DNA of 53,918 nucleotides from Nitrosomonadales bacterium. GTDB lineage: Bacteria > Pseudomonadota > Gammaproteobacteria > Burkholderiales > Gallionellaceae. Every line of letters begins with the position of its first letter. Positions within the stretch are counted from its first letter, which is position 1. The translations under genes and the position numbers were made by a program. Location: the NCBI GenBank assembly GCA_016223025.1, contig JACRPU010000052.1:1-53918 (forward strand), given 5' to 3'. The notes beneath the pieces were generated by a model, which saw only the letters and a list, made by a program, of their open reading frames with translations, ran no database searches and was not told the origin of the DNA. Positions 45,328 through 53,779 of the stretch are shown here, piece by piece.

Positions 45328-45870
45328 TTAGTTGTCTATCGTATCAAAAGCGGAGGCGATTTCTTCCGCGAGTTTTTCCAGAAATTTCAGCTTGCGCACG
45401 ATTCCCGCAGCCGCCTCATAGTCGTGTTCGGTGTCAATTTTGGCGGCAAGTTGCTCTAGCAAGTCGTGCATGTCGTGTTGCAGGCGCAGTTCAAGTTTGT
45501 CCAGTTCGCCCGGATCGCGCGCTTCCCCGGCTTCCTGAATGGCCTCGCGCCACTCCATCTGCGCGACCAGGAAATCCGCCGGCATCGCCGTGTTGCTTTC
45601 TTCCCGGATATCCGCGCCATGCAGGGAAAGCAGGTAGCGCGCGCGCCTGGCCGGCTCGTTCAAGGTCTGGTAGGCCTCGTTTACCCGCGTGGCCCACTGC
45701 ATGGACACGCGGCGTTCCGCTTCGGAAAGATGGGAAAATTTGTCGGGGTGAACCTGCGCTTGCAGCGCGTGGTAGCGCCGGTCCAGCAACTCGCTGTCGA
45801 GCCGGTAATTTTCCGGCAACCCGAACAGTTGAAAAAAATCCTGCTGAAAGCCGGAAGCGGCAGCCTGCAT
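45328..45870 (-). CDS. hscB: Fe-S assembly co-chaperone HscB
   Basis: 180 aa from MQAAASGFQQDFFQLFGLPE, 5 bp after iscA; the longer frame overlaps iscA and is not used. The N-terminal J-domain has HPDKF (HPD motif) in QAQVHPDKFSHLSEAERRVS. The C-terminal three-helix domain binds IscU. HscB brings IscU to HscA and stimulates its ATPase. Confidence 0.95.
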   Translation of the reverse strand: MQAAASGFQQDFFQLFGLPENYRLDSELLDRRYHALQAQVHPDKFSHLSEAERRVSMQWATRVNEAYQTLNEPARRARYLLSLHGADIREESNTAMPADFLVAQMEWREAIQEAGEARDPGELDKLELRLQHDMHDLLEQLAAKIDTEHDYEAAAGIVRKLKFLEKLAEEIASAFDTIDN

Positions 45871-45875
45871 CGGAA

Positions 45876-46199
45876 TTAAACCCCGAAGCTCTCGCCGCAG
45901 CCGCACTCGGTCTTGACATTGGGGTTCTTGAACTTGAACCCCTCGTTCAATCCCTCGCGCGTATAGTCCAGCTCCATTCCATCCACATAAGGCAGGCTCT
46001 TCGGATCAACCAGCACCGTCACGCCGCAGCTCTCAAATTTCAGATCATCGCCGGCCACCTCGTCGGCAAACTCCAGTTTGTACGCCATGCCCGAGCAGCC
46101 GCTGGTGCGCACGCCCACGCGCAGACCGACACCCTTGCCGCGCTTCGCCATGAAGTTCCGCACATGCCGTGCCGCATTTTCCGTCAAACTGATCGCCAT
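45876..46199 (-). CDS. iscA: A-type Fe-S carrier IscA
   Basis: 107 aa. The three conserved cysteines are in [15 protein letters not shown] and [11 protein letters not shown]. IscA carries iron or finished clusters to targets. It begins 3 bp after iscU. Confidence 0.96.
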   Translation of the reverse strand: MAISLTENAARHVRNFMAKRGKGVGLRVGVRTSGCSGMAYKLEFADEVAGDDLKFESCGVTVLVDPKSLPYVDGMELDYTREGLNEGFKFKNPNVKTECGCGESFGV

Positions 46200-46202
46200 T
46201 TT

Positions 46203-46625
46203 TCACCCCTTGCAGTTTTCATTGCAGGCGGGCGCCTCTACCACGGCGCCGTGCCTGCTCTTGTAATCCTGTACCGCCGCCTTGATGGCATCCTCCGCCA
46301 GAATCGAGCAGTGGATCTTGACCGGCGGCAATGCCAGCTCCTCGGCAATCTGGCTGTTCTTGATGCGCAGAGCCTCATCCACTGTCTTGCCCTTGACCCA
46401 CTCGGTCACCAGCGAACTCGACGCGATGGCCGAGCCGCAGCCGTAGGTCTTGAACTTGGCGTCCTCGATGATGCCGTCCTTGCCCACCTTGATTTGCAGC
46501 TTCATCACGTCGCCGCACGCCGGCGCCCCCACCATGCCGGTGCCCACGCCCGCATCGTCCTTGGAGAACGAACCGACATTGCGCGGGTGCTCGTAATGAT
46601 CCAGGACTTTTTCGCTGTAAGACAT
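46203..46625 (-). CDS. iscU: Fe-S cluster scaffold IscU
   Basis: 140 aa. Scaffold ligands are in GAPACGDVMKLQI, TYGCGSAIASSSLVTEWVKG and IHCSILAEDAIKAA. The HscA-recognition motif LPPVK is present in ELALPPVKIHCS. AAGGAG lies 6 nt before the start. It is 101 bp from iscS, an unusually long gap filled by an inverted repeat. Confidence 0.97.
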   Translation of the reverse strand: MSYSEKVLDHYEHPRNVGSFSKDDAGVGTGMVGAPACGDVMKLQIKVGKDGIIEDAKFKTYGCGSAIASSSLVTEWVKGKTVDEALRIKNSQIAEELALPPVKIHCSILAEDAIKAAVQDYKSRHGAVVEAPACNENCKG

Positions 46626-46640
46626 TTTTTCTCCTTGTCA

Positions 46641-46719
46641 GTCGCAGACGTAAGACGTAAGTTATCAGACATAAGTTGAACCGGCTTTAACTATCAGCTT
46701 GCGTCTTACGTCTAACGAC
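46641..46719. repeat. Inverted repeat between iscS and iscU
   Basis: AGACGTAAGACGTAAG (46646-46661) and CTTGCGTCTTACGTCT (46698-46713) pair with one mismatch, and CAGTCG/CGACTG extends the stem outward. GACGTAA units are reiterated. The hairpin lies just upstream of the iscU ribosome site. Confidence 0.7.
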
Positions 46720-46726
46720 TGCTTTT

Positions 46727-47941
46727 CTAATGTGCCGCCCACTGCACGCTGTTCAGATCCACCCCGTCCTTGTGCATTTCCCACAGCGGGGACAGGTCGC
46801 GCAGCTTGCCGATCTTGTTCTTCAGCAATTCTACCGCGTAGTCTATTTCCTCTGCGGTGGTGAAGCGCCCGATGGTGAACCGGATCGAGCTGTGCGCCAG
46901 TTCGTCGCTGCGCCCCAGCGCGCGCAGCACGTAGGACGGCTCCAGGCTCGCCGAGGTGCAGGCGGAGCCGCTGGATACCGCGATCTCCTTGATCGCCATC
47001 ATCAGAGATTCTCCTTCCACGAAGCTGAAGCTTACGTTCAGGTTGTGCGGTACGCGCCGTTCCAGGTCGCCGTTCATATGCACCTCTTCCATGCTCGACA
47101 GCCCGCGCCAGAGGCGGTCGCGCAACATGCGGACACGCTCGTTTTCCGCCGCCATTTCCTGTTGCGCGATGCGGAACGCCTCGCCCATGCCGACGATCTG
47201 GTGCGTCGGCAGGGTGCCGGAGCGCATGCCGCGCTCGTGGCCGCCGCCGTGCATCTGCGCTTCGATGCGCACGCGCGGCTTGCGCCGCACGTACAGCGCG
47301 CCGATGCCTTTCGGCCCATACGTCTTGTGCGCGGAAAACGACATCAGGTCAACTTTCAGTTGTTGCAGGTCTATCGCCACTTTGCCGGTCGCCTGCGCCG
47401 CATCCACATGGAACAGGATGCCGCGCTTGCGGCAGATTTCACCGAGCGCGGCAATATCCTGAATCACGCCGATTTCGTTGTTGACCAGCATTACCGAAGC
47501 GATGAGGGTATCGGGGCGCAGGGCCGCCTCGAACTTGCCGGGGTCGAGCAGGCCATCCGCTTCCGGCGCTAGGAAGGTGGCGGAAAAACCCTGCCGTTCC
47601 AGTTCGCGCACGGTGTCCAGCACCGCCTTGTGTTCGGTCATCACCGTGACAATATGCTTGCCCTTGCCCTGATAAAAATTCGCCGCGCCCTTCAGCGCCA
47701 AGTTGTTGGATTCGGTCGCGCCTGAAGTCCAGACGATTTCCTTGGGGTCGGCGTGTACCAGGGCGGCAACCTGCCCGCGCGCGCGCTCCACCGCCTCTTC
47801 CGCCACCCAGCCATAGGCGTGGGAGCGGCTGGCCGGATTGCCGAATTTTTCGGTCAGGTAGGGGATCATCGCTTCGGCCACGCGCGGATCAACCGGCGTG
47901 GTGGCAGAATAATCCAGATAAATGGGGAGGTGCAGACTCAT
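46727..47941 (-). CDS. iscS: Cysteine desulfurase IscS
   Basis: 404 aa from [20 protein letters not shown] at 47941, with AGGGA 7 nt upstream. PLP-binding Lys lies in [15 protein letters not shown] and the mobile-loop catalytic Cys in [20 protein letters not shown]. It converts cysteine to alanine and passes persulfide sulfur to IscU and to tRNA-thiolation partners. It follows iscR by 24 bp. Confidence 0.97.
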   Translation of the reverse strand: MSLHLPIYLDYSATTPVDPRVAEAMIPYLTEKFGNPASRSHAYGWVAEEAVERARGQVAALVHADPKEIVWTSGATESNNLALKGAANFYQGKGKHIVTVMTEHKAVLDTVRELERQGFSATFLAPEADGLLDPGKFEAALRPDTLIASVMLVNNEIGVIQDIAALGEICRKRGILFHVDAAQATGKVAIDLQQLKVDLMSFSAHKTYGPKGIGALYVRRKPRVRIEAQMHGGGHERGMRSGTLPTHQIVGMGEAFRIAQQEMAAENERVRMLRDRLWRGLSSMEEVHMNGDLERRVPHNLNVSFSFVEGESLMMAIKEIAVSSGSACTSASLEPSYVLRALGRSDELAHSSIRFTIGRFTTAEEIDYAVELLKNKIGKLRDLSPLWEMHKDGVDLNSVQWAAH

Positions 47942-47965
47942 GTCGGTATCCCTGTCATGGCGCAA

Positions 47966-48439
47966 TCAGGCCGGGGCCAGATCAGACTTGGAGGCGCGTT
48001 TGCGGATGGGCACCGGCGCCGCTTCCGTTTCGGACCGGGCGTGATTGTCCACCAGTTGTTGCAGATTTACCGCCTCCAGATGGTTGTGCAGCGCCTTGTT
48101 CAGCCCCATCCACAAATCGTGCGTGAGGCACTGCCGCTCATCGTGGCAATCCCCCTTGCCGCCGCATTTTGTCGCATCCACCGGCTCATCCACCGCCAGG
48201 ATGATCTCGGCAACCGAGATGGTTGCGCAGGGGCGGGCCAGAAAATACCCGCCCCCGGGCCCGCGCACGCTTTCCACGATTTTGTGCCTGCGCAGCTTGC
48301 CGAACAACTGTTCCAGATAGGACAGGGAAATCTTTTGCCGCTCGCTGATGCTTGCCAGTGTCACCGGTTCCTGCCCGCCGCTTATTGCCAGATCAACCAT
48401 CGCCGTAACGGCAAAACGCCCTTTGGTGGTAAGTCGCAT
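47966..48439 (-). CDS. iscR: Iron-sulfur cluster regulator IscR
   Basis: 157 aa from MRLTTKGRFAVTAMVDLAIS at 48439, with GAGGGGG upstream. The Rrf2-type winged helix is followed by the cluster ligands in CGGKGDCHDERQCLTHDLW (three Cys and His). With its [2Fe-2S] cluster it represses its own operon through type 1 sites. The longer frame starting at 48544 runs through the promoter and is not used. Confidence 0.96.
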   Translation of the reverse strand: MRLTTKGRFAVTAMVDLAISGGQEPVTLASISERQKISLSYLEQLFGKLRRHKIVESVRGPGGGYFLARPCATISVAEIILAVDEPVDATKCGGKGDCHDERQCLTHDLWMGLNKALHNHLEAVNLQQLVDNHARSETEAAPVPIRKRASKSDLAPA

Positions 48440-48512
48440 AATCGCCCCCTCGAAATTGTGGGATAGCCAGCCGGATAAACGAAAATCCGTTGCGGAAAAC
48501 TTCCGCAGGCAA

Positions 48513-48545
48513 ATCATAGAATACCCGAATAATTCAGTCAACAAT
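48513..48545 (-). promoter_or_regulatory. isc promoter with overlapping IscR type 1 site
   Basis: Minus strand: TTGACT (48536-48541), a 17-bp spacer and TATGAT (48513-48518). The 25 bp at 48521-48545 match the type 1 IscR consensus as I recall it (ATASYYGACTRWWWYAGTC...) at 23 of 25 positions and cover the -35 and spacer. Cluster-loaded IscR bound there would block polymerase, giving negative feedback. The last codons of cysE lie inside this site. Confidence 0.85.
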
Positions 48546-49262
48546 TTTATTCAAGTAATTGGGGTCGAATTTATCTGCCGTGGCGCGCTCTTCTTCGACG
48601 CTCGCGCCCATTTTTTCGAGCTGCTTGAGAATGAGATCAATGCGCTGATCCACCACCATGCTGTGGCCGAGCAGGCCGTGGATGGCCTTGGAAAGCGGGT
48701 CGTTCTGGTCGCTGCCGATGCCGTACGCATTGAAGCCCGCAGCCTTCTTCGCGTCATCGAGAATGCGGGCCGGAATCCCGGCGGCGGTCGCCCCCGCCGG
48801 CACGTCCTTCACCACCACGGCATTGGAGCCGATCTTGGCGCCGTCGCCGATGTGGATCGGCCCGAGAATTTTCGCCCCCGCCCCCACCACCACGCCGTTG
48901 CCCAGCGTGGGATGGCGCTTGCCTTCCTTCCACGATGTGCCGCCCAGCGTCACGCCGTGATACAGCGTCACGTCGTCGCCGATCTCGGCGGTCTCGCCGA
49001 TCACCACACCCATGCCGTGATCTATGAAAAAACGCCGCCCGATGGCCGCCCCCGGATGGATTTCGATGCCGGTCAGCGCGCGCCCGATGTGCGACAGGAA
49101 GCGCGCCAGCCATTTGAGATCGGCGCGCCACAGGCCGTGCGCCATGCGGTGGACGATGCGCGCGTGCAGGCCCGGGTAGCAGGTCACCACCTCGAACACA
49201 TTGCGCGCCGCCGGATCGCGGTCAAACACGCTGTTAATATCTTCCCTTATCGCCTTGAACAC
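48534..49262 (-). CDS. cysE: Serine O-acetyltransferase CysE
   Basis: 242 aa from a GTG at 49262, chosen because the following [20 protein letters not shown] matches the family start; GTGs at 49265 and 49271 are alternatives. A helical N-terminal domain is followed by left-handed beta-helix hexapeptides ([44 protein letters not shown]). It makes O-acetylserine for cysteine synthesis, upstream of IscS sulfur use. It overlaps trmJ by 29 bp. Its 3' end overlaps the isc promoter. Confidence 0.94.
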   Translation of the reverse strand: MFKAIREDINSVFDRDPAARNVFEVVTCYPGLHARIVHRMAHGLWRADLKWLARFLSHIGRALTGIEIHPGAAIGRRFFIDHGMGVVIGETAEIGDDVTLYHGVTLGGTSWKEGKRHPTLGNGVVVGAGAKILGPIHIGDGAKIGSNAVVVKDVPAGATAAGIPARILDDAKKAAGFNAYGIGSDQNDPLSKAIHGLLGHSMVVDQRIDLILKQLEKMGASVEEERATADKFDPNYLNKIVD

Positions 49263-50070
49263 CACATTCACCCGCTCTGTTTTTCCCGGTTTCCCCGCTC
49301 TGTCGCAGCCGCGCATTGTACGCCGTCGCGGCGCTCAGGATGCCGCGCAGGATATTGACCTCCTCCTGCTCCAGCCGCGCGCGCGCATACAGGCGGCGCA
49401 GTTTCTGCATCAGTTTGTTCTGGGCCTTGGTGCGGAAAAAACCGATCTGCGTCAGCGCCTGTTCGAGATGGACAAACATCCTTTCCACCTCTTCCTGCCT
49501 GGCCGGCTCGATGTCATTCTCCGGCAAATCCAGCCCCGCGTACCCCATCGCCACGCTCAACTCGTAACACGCCACCTGCACCGCCGCCGCCAGGTTGAGC
49601 GAACTGTATTGCGGGTTGGCCGGGATGCGCACCTGGATATGGCTCTTGCCCATTTCCTCGTTGGTCAGCCCGGACATCTCGGTGCCAAACAACAGCGCCA
49701 CCGGGTTCTTCGCGGCAAGTTGCGCCAGCAGCGGCATCGCCTCGCGCGGCGTCAGCACCTCGTGCGAAATGTCGCGCAGCCGCGCCGTCATCGCCGCCAC
49801 GAATACCGTGCCCCGCAAAGCTTCATCAACCGAGCCGCACACTATCGCCTTGCGCAGCACATCTTCCGCGCCGCAGGCCATCATGTCCGCCTTCGGGTCG
49901 GGGAAGCTGCCGGGGGTGACCAGAACCAGCGACTCCAGCCCCATGGTCTTCATCGCCCGCGCGGCCGCGCCAATATTGCCCGGATGGGTGGTGTGGCTCA
50001 ACACCACGCGCACGTTGGTCAAAATATCCGGATTATCCAAACTCCCACCGCCTATCTTCGCTGCTTTCAC
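49234..50070 (-). CDS. trmJ: tRNA (cytidine/uridine-2'-O-)-methyltransferase TrmJ
   Basis: 278 aa SPOUT-class methyltransferase acting on position 32 of the tRNA anticodon loop. [20 protein letters not shown] opens the fold. [15 protein letters not shown] and [20 protein letters not shown] are the knot motifs that bind SAM. A helical C-terminal extension follows. The start is a GTG 44 bp from the divergent suhB start. Placement before cysE-iscR is common in betaproteobacteria. Confidence 0.94.
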   Translation of the reverse strand: MKAAKIGGGSLDNPDILTNVRVVLSHTTHPGNIGAAARAMKTMGLESLVLVTPGSFPDPKADMMACGAEDVLRKAIVCGSVDEALRGTVFVAAMTARLRDISHEVLTPREAMPLLAQLAAKNPVALLFGTEMSGLTNEEMGKSHIQVRIPANPQYSSLNLAAAVQVACYELSVAMGYAGLDLPENDIEPARQEEVERMFVHLEQALTQIGFFRTKAQNKLMQKLRRLYARARLEQEEVNILRGILSAATAYNARLRQSGETGKNRAGECGVQGDKGRY

Positions 50071-50114
50071 GCTACAATGCGCCCGGATTCAACCGCTCAT
50101 TAAAAAGGTTCGCC

Positions 50115-50939
50115 ATGCACCACATGCTCACCATCGCGGTGAAAGCCGCGCGCCGCGCCGGAAACATGATTCACCGCGCCGCCGGCAACCTCGACCACCT
50201 CACCGTCACCAGGAAATCGCATTCCGATTATGTCAGCGAGGTGGACCGCGTGGCGGAGCAAACCATCATCGCAACCCTGCTGGAGGCCTATCCCGGCCAC
50301 GCGATTCTAGCAGAAGAGAGCGGCTCCCAAGGCTGCTCGGAATACGTCTGGATCATTGATCCGCTCGATGGCACCACCAACTTCCTGCACGGCTTTCCGC
50401 AATATGCCGTATCCATCGCGTTGCAGCACAACGGCGTGCTCACCCAGGCCGTAATTTACGATCCGGCCAGGAACGACCTGTTCACCGCCACGCGCGGCTG
50501 CGGCGCCCACCTCAACGATCGCCGCCTGCGCGTGAGCAACCGCAAGGAACTGGCCGATTGCCTGATCGGCACCGGCTTTCCCTACACCCGCTTCGAGCAC
50601 ATGGACGCCTACATGAACATCCTGCGCGACATGATGCAGAAGACTTCCGGCCTGCGCCGCCCCGGCTCTGCCGCGCTCGATCTGGCCTACACGGCGGCGG
50701 GGCGCTACGACGGCTTTTTCGAGACCGGCCTCAAGCCGTGGGACATGGCCGCCGGGTGCCTGCTGATTACCGAAGCGGGCGGCATGGTGGGGGACCTGCA
50801 AGGCAATGACCGCTATCTCCAGAGCGGCCACATCTGCGCGGGCAACCCGAAAATATTTGCGCAAATGCTCCAGGTAATCGCGCCGCATCTGACGGCAGGA
50901 TTGAAATCCGGTAACCAACTATTGACCCGGCGCGAATAA
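50115..50939 (+). CDS. suhB: Inositol-1-monophosphatase family protein SuhB
   Basis: 274 aa Mg-dependent phosphatase. Metal ligands are in [11 protein letters not shown] and [15 protein letters not shown], and the C-terminal [17 protein letters not shown] completes the site. In enterobacteria SuhB also joins the ribosomal RNA antitermination complex; that role here is only inferred. AAAGG precedes the ATG. It is divergent from trmJ. Confidence 0.95.
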   Translation: MHHMLTIAVKAARRAGNMIHRAAGNLDHLTVTRKSHSDYVSEVDRVAEQTIIATLLEAYPGHAILAEESGSQGCSEYVWIIDPLDGTTNFLHGFPQYAVSIALQHNGVLTQAVIYDPARNDLFTATRGCGAHLNDRRLRVSNRKELADCLIGTGFPYTRFEHMDAYMNILRDMMQKTSGLRRPGSAALDLAYTAAGRYDGFFETGLKPWDMAAGCLLITEAGGMVGDLQGNDRYLQSGHICAGNPKIFAQMLQVIAPHLTAGLKSGNQLLTRRE

Positions 50940-50941
50940 AG

Positions 50942-51080
50942 TATGAAGCCGTTCGTGTTGGGCTTGTCGAAATATGAAAGGCTTCATGGCCTTCGACAGA
51001 TCCGCAATAACCAACGGGCATTGCGCCGTATGGTAAGTGACATCCGGCATCAATGCGCTACGCTTAATGCACCCTACATG
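50942..51080. repeat. Degenerate dispersed repeats between suhB and glk
   Basis: The gap holds ATGAAGCC...GGCTTCAT with inner GGCTTGTCGAA/TTCGACAG (50942-50999), a degenerate copy of a common TTCGACAAGC-type palindrome. It also holds a single arm GCGCTACGCTTAATGCACCC-TACATG (51054-51079) related to the GTAGGG repeat at 5978. No gene is seen. Confidence 0.5.
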
Positions 51081-51082
51081 CT

Positions 51083-52060
51083 CTAAACCAGGCGCCGCGC
51101 AGCCAGGTCGGCGCCCAGCAAACCGGCTTGCGGGTTGGTCACGATGTGCAGCGGCAGGGTTTCGAGCAGTCCGGTAAAACGCCCTTTGTCCAGGAAGGCG
51201 CGCAGGAAGGCGCCCTGCTGCATGGCTGCCGCGATTTTTGCCGCGATTCCCCCCGCCACATAAATGCCGCCGCGCGGCAGCGCGGCCAGCGCCAGATTGC
51301 CCGCAAACGCGCCATACACCTGGAGAAACAAATCCAGTGCCATGCGCGCGATGGCTTCCTCGCCTTGCTGCGCGAGCCGCGCGATCGCGGCCGACGCATC
51401 CCCCTCCTCCATCGCCGCAACCAGTTGCGCTGACGGTGCGCCACGACCGGTATCGCGCAGAAACGCGAAAATTGCCGCCAGGCCGGGGCCGGAAACGATG
51501 CGCTCGCAGGAAACGTGGCCGTGGCGCTGCTGCAAATACTGCAACAGATCGTATTGCACGGCATTGGCCGGGGCAAAATCCATATGCCCGCCTTCGGAAG
51601 GGTGTACCGCATAACCATTCTCCTGCCAGGAAAGCCAGGCCACCCCCAGGCCGGTGCCCGCTCCGACTGCCACGCGCACGCCCCGCGCCTGCGGTTGGCC
51701 TGCCTGCAAGGTCAGCAGGTCGTCCGGCTGCAACGCCGCAATACCGTGTCCAACCGCCTCAAAATCGTTGATGAGCGCAATGCGGGGAATGGCAAAGCGC
51801 GCAGCCAGCGCATCCGCATCTACGCTCCACGGCAGGTTGGTCAGTGTCGCCCGCCTGCCGGAAATCGGACAGGCCAGCGCAAGGCAGGCTGCGGCGATGC
51901 CGGGCGCCCCCGCCTCGCGCAGGAACTCGTCCAGAATTTCCGCCAGCCCGGCGTAACCGGCGCCGGGATAGGATTTTTGCAGCAAGGGCGTTCCGTCCTC
52001 AGCGCTGATCCGCAACAGCGTCTTGGTGCCGCCGATGTCGCCCGCTAGAAAGTACGTCAT
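51083..52060 (-). CDS. glk: Glucokinase
   Basis: 325 aa from MTYFLAGDIGGTKTLLR at 52060, whose ATG overlaps the adenosyltransferase stop (ATGA); the longer frame reads back into that gene. The ATP site is DIGGTKT and the sugar/ATP motifs are LINDFEAVGHGI, GAGTGLGVAWL and HPSEGGHMDFAP. It phosphorylates glucose to glucose-6-phosphate. It belongs to the bacterial Glk family rather than the ROK family because it lacks the ROK CXCGXXGC-type zinc motif. Confidence 0.94.
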   Translation of the reverse strand: MTYFLAGDIGGTKTLLRISAEDGTPLLQKSYPGAGYAGLAEILDEFLREAGAPGIAAACLALACPISGRRATLTNLPWSVDADALAARFAIPRIALINDFEAVGHGIAALQPDDLLTLQAGQPQARGVRVAVGAGTGLGVAWLSWQENGYAVHPSEGGHMDFAPANAVQYDLLQYLQQRHGHVSCERIVSGPGLAAIFAFLRDTGRGAPSAQLVAAMEEGDASAAIARLAQQGEEAIARMALDLFLQVYGAFAGNLALAALPRGGIYVAGGIAAKIAAAMQQGAFLRAFLDKGRFTGLLETLPLHIVTNPQAGLLGADLAARRLV

Positions 52061-52593
52061 CTCATCCACATGATTTCTGCCTGTCCCGCCGTGCGGTTGA
52101 TCGCGCGGCTCAGCACGAACAGCAAATCCGACAGGCGATTGAGATAGGGAAGACCGTGGCCGGGCACGGGCTCGCGATGCGCCAGTGCCGCCAGATCGCG
52201 CTCCGCGCGGCGCGCCACGGCGCGCGCAACATGGCACAGCGCGGCGGCGCGCGTGCCGCCGGGCAGGATGAATTCCTTGAGCGGCGGCAAAGCAGAGTTG
52301 TGCTGCCCGATTGCGGCATCCAGTTGCGCGAGCCGGTCTTCGCCAAACGGCGCTCCGGGAAACGACAGCGCGCCGCCGAGATCGAACAGGCCGTTCTGCA
52401 CGCGCAGCAGCACCTCCCTGACATCCTGCGGCAAGGTTTCCGCGAGCAGCACGCCGAGGTGGCTGTTAATCTCGTCCAGTCCGCCGATGACATGGATGCG
52501 CAGGCTGCTCTTCTCCGCCCGCGTGCCGTCGGCGAGGCCGGTGGTGCCGTTATCGCCGGTGCGGGTGACGATTTTGCTCAACCTGTTTCCCAT
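52057..52593 (-). CDS. PduO-type cob(I)alamin adenosyltransferase
   Basis: 178 aa. The ATP-binding N-terminal motif is IVTRTGDNGTTGLADGTR. The helical bundle has GGLDEINSHLGVLL, VQNGLFDLGGALSFPG, ILPGGTRAAALCHVARAVAR and a C-terminal YLNRLSDLLFVLSRAINR. It makes adenosylcobalamin. It is translationally coupled to glk. Confidence 0.95.
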   Translation of the reverse strand: MGNRLSKIVTRTGDNGTTGLADGTRAEKSSLRIHVIGGLDEINSHLGVLLAETLPQDVREVLLRVQNGLFDLGGALSFPGAPFGEDRLAQLDAAIGQHNSALPPLKEFILPGGTRAAALCHVARAVARRAERDLAALAHREPVPGHGLPYLNRLSDLLFVLSRAINRTAGQAEIMWMR

Positions 52594-52641
52594 TCGGGCA
52601 CCTCGAAGCCGGATAAGCCGGAGCCAAACGCTGGCTGGGCA

Positions 52642-52664
52642 TTAACGTGAATCTCGCGCAGCGA
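52642..52664 (-). repeat. 23-bp dispersed repeat, copy 2
   Basis: Exact reverse complement of 1209-1231. It lies in the 210-bp gap before the integron cassettes (52594-52803), where I see no gene; the gap otherwise contains short CCGGAT/ATCCGG palindromic words. Confidence 0.75.
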
Positions 52665-52792
52665 TGCGTTTGCTCCCTTATCCGGGGCATCTCGGCCCTT
52701 GAACGCGAGGCCGGATTGAGGAGATAGCCTTCGGCTCTGCGAAAACCTGGCCCCAGGACTAGCACCTGAGTAGTTACGTGCCATGCCCGGCG

Positions 52793-52853
52793 CACACGTA
52801 AAATTAGCCGGCTCCGCGCTTTTGCGGAGTCCGGGTTGAATGTCGGGTTAGAC
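52793..52853 (-). repeat. attC-like integron recombination site C (degenerate outer end)
   Basis: Minus strand begins GTCTAAC (RYYYAAC consensus, 52847-52853). A stem GGACTCCGC-AAAAG-CGCGGAGCC follows, and the site ends in TTTTACGTGTGCG where GTTRRRY is expected. The brnA-like stop codon lies inside the site. The lost right core suggests decay at the array boundary. Confidence 0.7.
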
Positions 52854-53127
52854 TGGACGGTGATTCTACAAGCCGCCCGGACACAAACTTGTGAAGCACG
52901 CTGGCGATCAATGTCTGGTATGGCATACCTTCTTCGAGCGCACGGGCTTGAATATCCATCAGGTCGGGCGTGGACAGGCGAATGTTGACCCGCTTTTCTT
53001 TGAGAAAAGTAGCTGTAGCGGCGGCTTTGAATTTTGCCAATTTTGCTTTCGACGGAGAGGTGGACTTGAGTTCACCCTTTTCGTAGGCATCCAAAATCTC
53101 TTTCTCAAATGTATCAAGTTTTTTCAT
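52804..53127 (-). CDS. BrnA-like antitoxin with an attC-encoded tail
   Basis: 107 aa. A basic helical N-terminus (MKKLDTFEKEILDAYEKGEL) precedes a ribbon-helix-helix: RVNIRLSTPDLMDIQARALE, EGMPYQTLIASVLHKFVSG. This domain binds DNA and the toxin in BrnTA-type systems. The last about 14 residues (TRHSTRTPQKRGAG) are translated from the attC site, as often seen in gene cassettes. It overlaps the toxin gene by 14 bp. Confidence 0.8.
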   Translation of the reverse strand: MKKLDTFEKEILDAYEKGELKSTSPSKAKLAKFKAAATATFLKEKRVNIRLSTPDLMDIQARALEEGMPYQTLIASVLHKFVSGRLVESPSSLTRHSTRTPQKRGAG

Positions 53128-53407
53128 CAGGGTTGCTCCTCAGCAAGTAGTCACGGGTGGCCTTCCTGCTTGGAATCACTGTTTTTAGAAAATAGTGATC
53201 CGGCTCTTCAACGTAAGGCGCCAAGTAAACATAGTTATCAAACGCCACGACAAGAACGGACTGGTTTGGATATTTTCCCGTATCCGGGTGGTGTAATTCA
53301 TCCAGTAAACCATCGGCCTCAACCGCAAGTGCGATCACATCAAACGAAATGCCACGCTCAACTTTCAGCGCCTCATTTTTAACAGGATTCCAGCGAAATG
53401 GTTTCAT
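53114..53407 (-). CDS. BrnT-like toxin
   Basis: 97 aa. FRWNPVKNEALKVERGISFD at the N-terminus and a beta-rich core with HPDTGKYPNQSVLVVAFDNY are seen in BrnT-type RNase toxins. YFLKTVIPSRKATRDYL ends the domain. Upstream, 51 bp separate the ATG from the attC core, with a weak AAAAGGTG site. Toxin-antitoxin cassettes are frequent in sedentary integrons, where they help keep the array. Confidence 0.8.
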   Translation of the reverse strand: MKPFRWNPVKNEALKVERGISFDVIALAVEADGLLDELHHPDTGKYPNQSVLVVAFDNYVYLAPYVEEPDHYFLKTVIPSRKATRDYLLRSNPDEKT

Positions 53408-53457
53408 GCGTCAAGTTTACTGCGATGTGTGCCTATTGTCACCTTTTGGTGTGAGAG

Positions 53458-53527
53458 GTCTAACGTTTGAGGTCAGAGGCGCTGCGCGGCTTTATCGCGC
53501 AGCGTCCTCTGCACCGATGGGTTGGGT
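53458..53527 (-). repeat. Complete integron attC site A
   Basis: On the minus strand the 70-nt site begins ACCCAAC (RYYYAAC) and ends GTTAGAC (GTTRRRY). Its stem is CAGAGG-A-CGCTGCGCG paired with CGCGCAGCG-CCTCTG around ATAAAGC, with the extrahelical A that sets strand choice. This is a textbook folded attC. Confidence 0.9.
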
Positions 53528-53589
53528 GTTGAAGTAAAAGTGAGGGGCTGCGCGCTTTTGCGCAGCCTCTCTTGAGCGGCGGGTTGGGC
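53528..53589 (-). repeat. attC site B, fused to site A
   Basis: Minus strand starts GCCCAAC directly at the hicA stop codon. The stem is GAG-A-GGCTGCGC / GCGCAGCC-C-CTC around AAAAGC. Its 3' half runs straight into ACCCAAC of site A without a GTTRRRY, so the core and the next cassette's gene appear deleted. Confidence 0.8.
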
Positions 53590-53779
53590 TATCTATGCTT
53601 AAGAAACTCATCAAGTGCGAGGCCGATGTCTTTGGCATTTGGCGGAGCAAGATTGGAGAGATGTCTCGGCCTTGATGGAACGGAACCGTTGTGCAGCGGC
53701 CTGCGGTGTCGCGAAATTGTTTGTGTGATCCGCGCTGGCGGACTTCGGTGAAGCCGAGCTTGATGAGAATGGCAATAAC
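53589..53779 (-). pseudogene. hicA-like toxin gene, broken
   Basis: The HicA fold is recognisable in VIAILIKLGFTEVRQRGSHK, QFRDTAGRCTTVPFH and QGRDISPILLRQ. After RQ the frame must shift to give AKDIGLALDEFLKHR; one missing base near 53637 restores the usual RQIAKDIGL. The first about five residues are replaced by the IS21-like end at 53780. Its TAG stop abuts attC B, so this was a gene cassette. HicA normally degrades mRNA; this copy should be dead. Confidence 0.8.
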
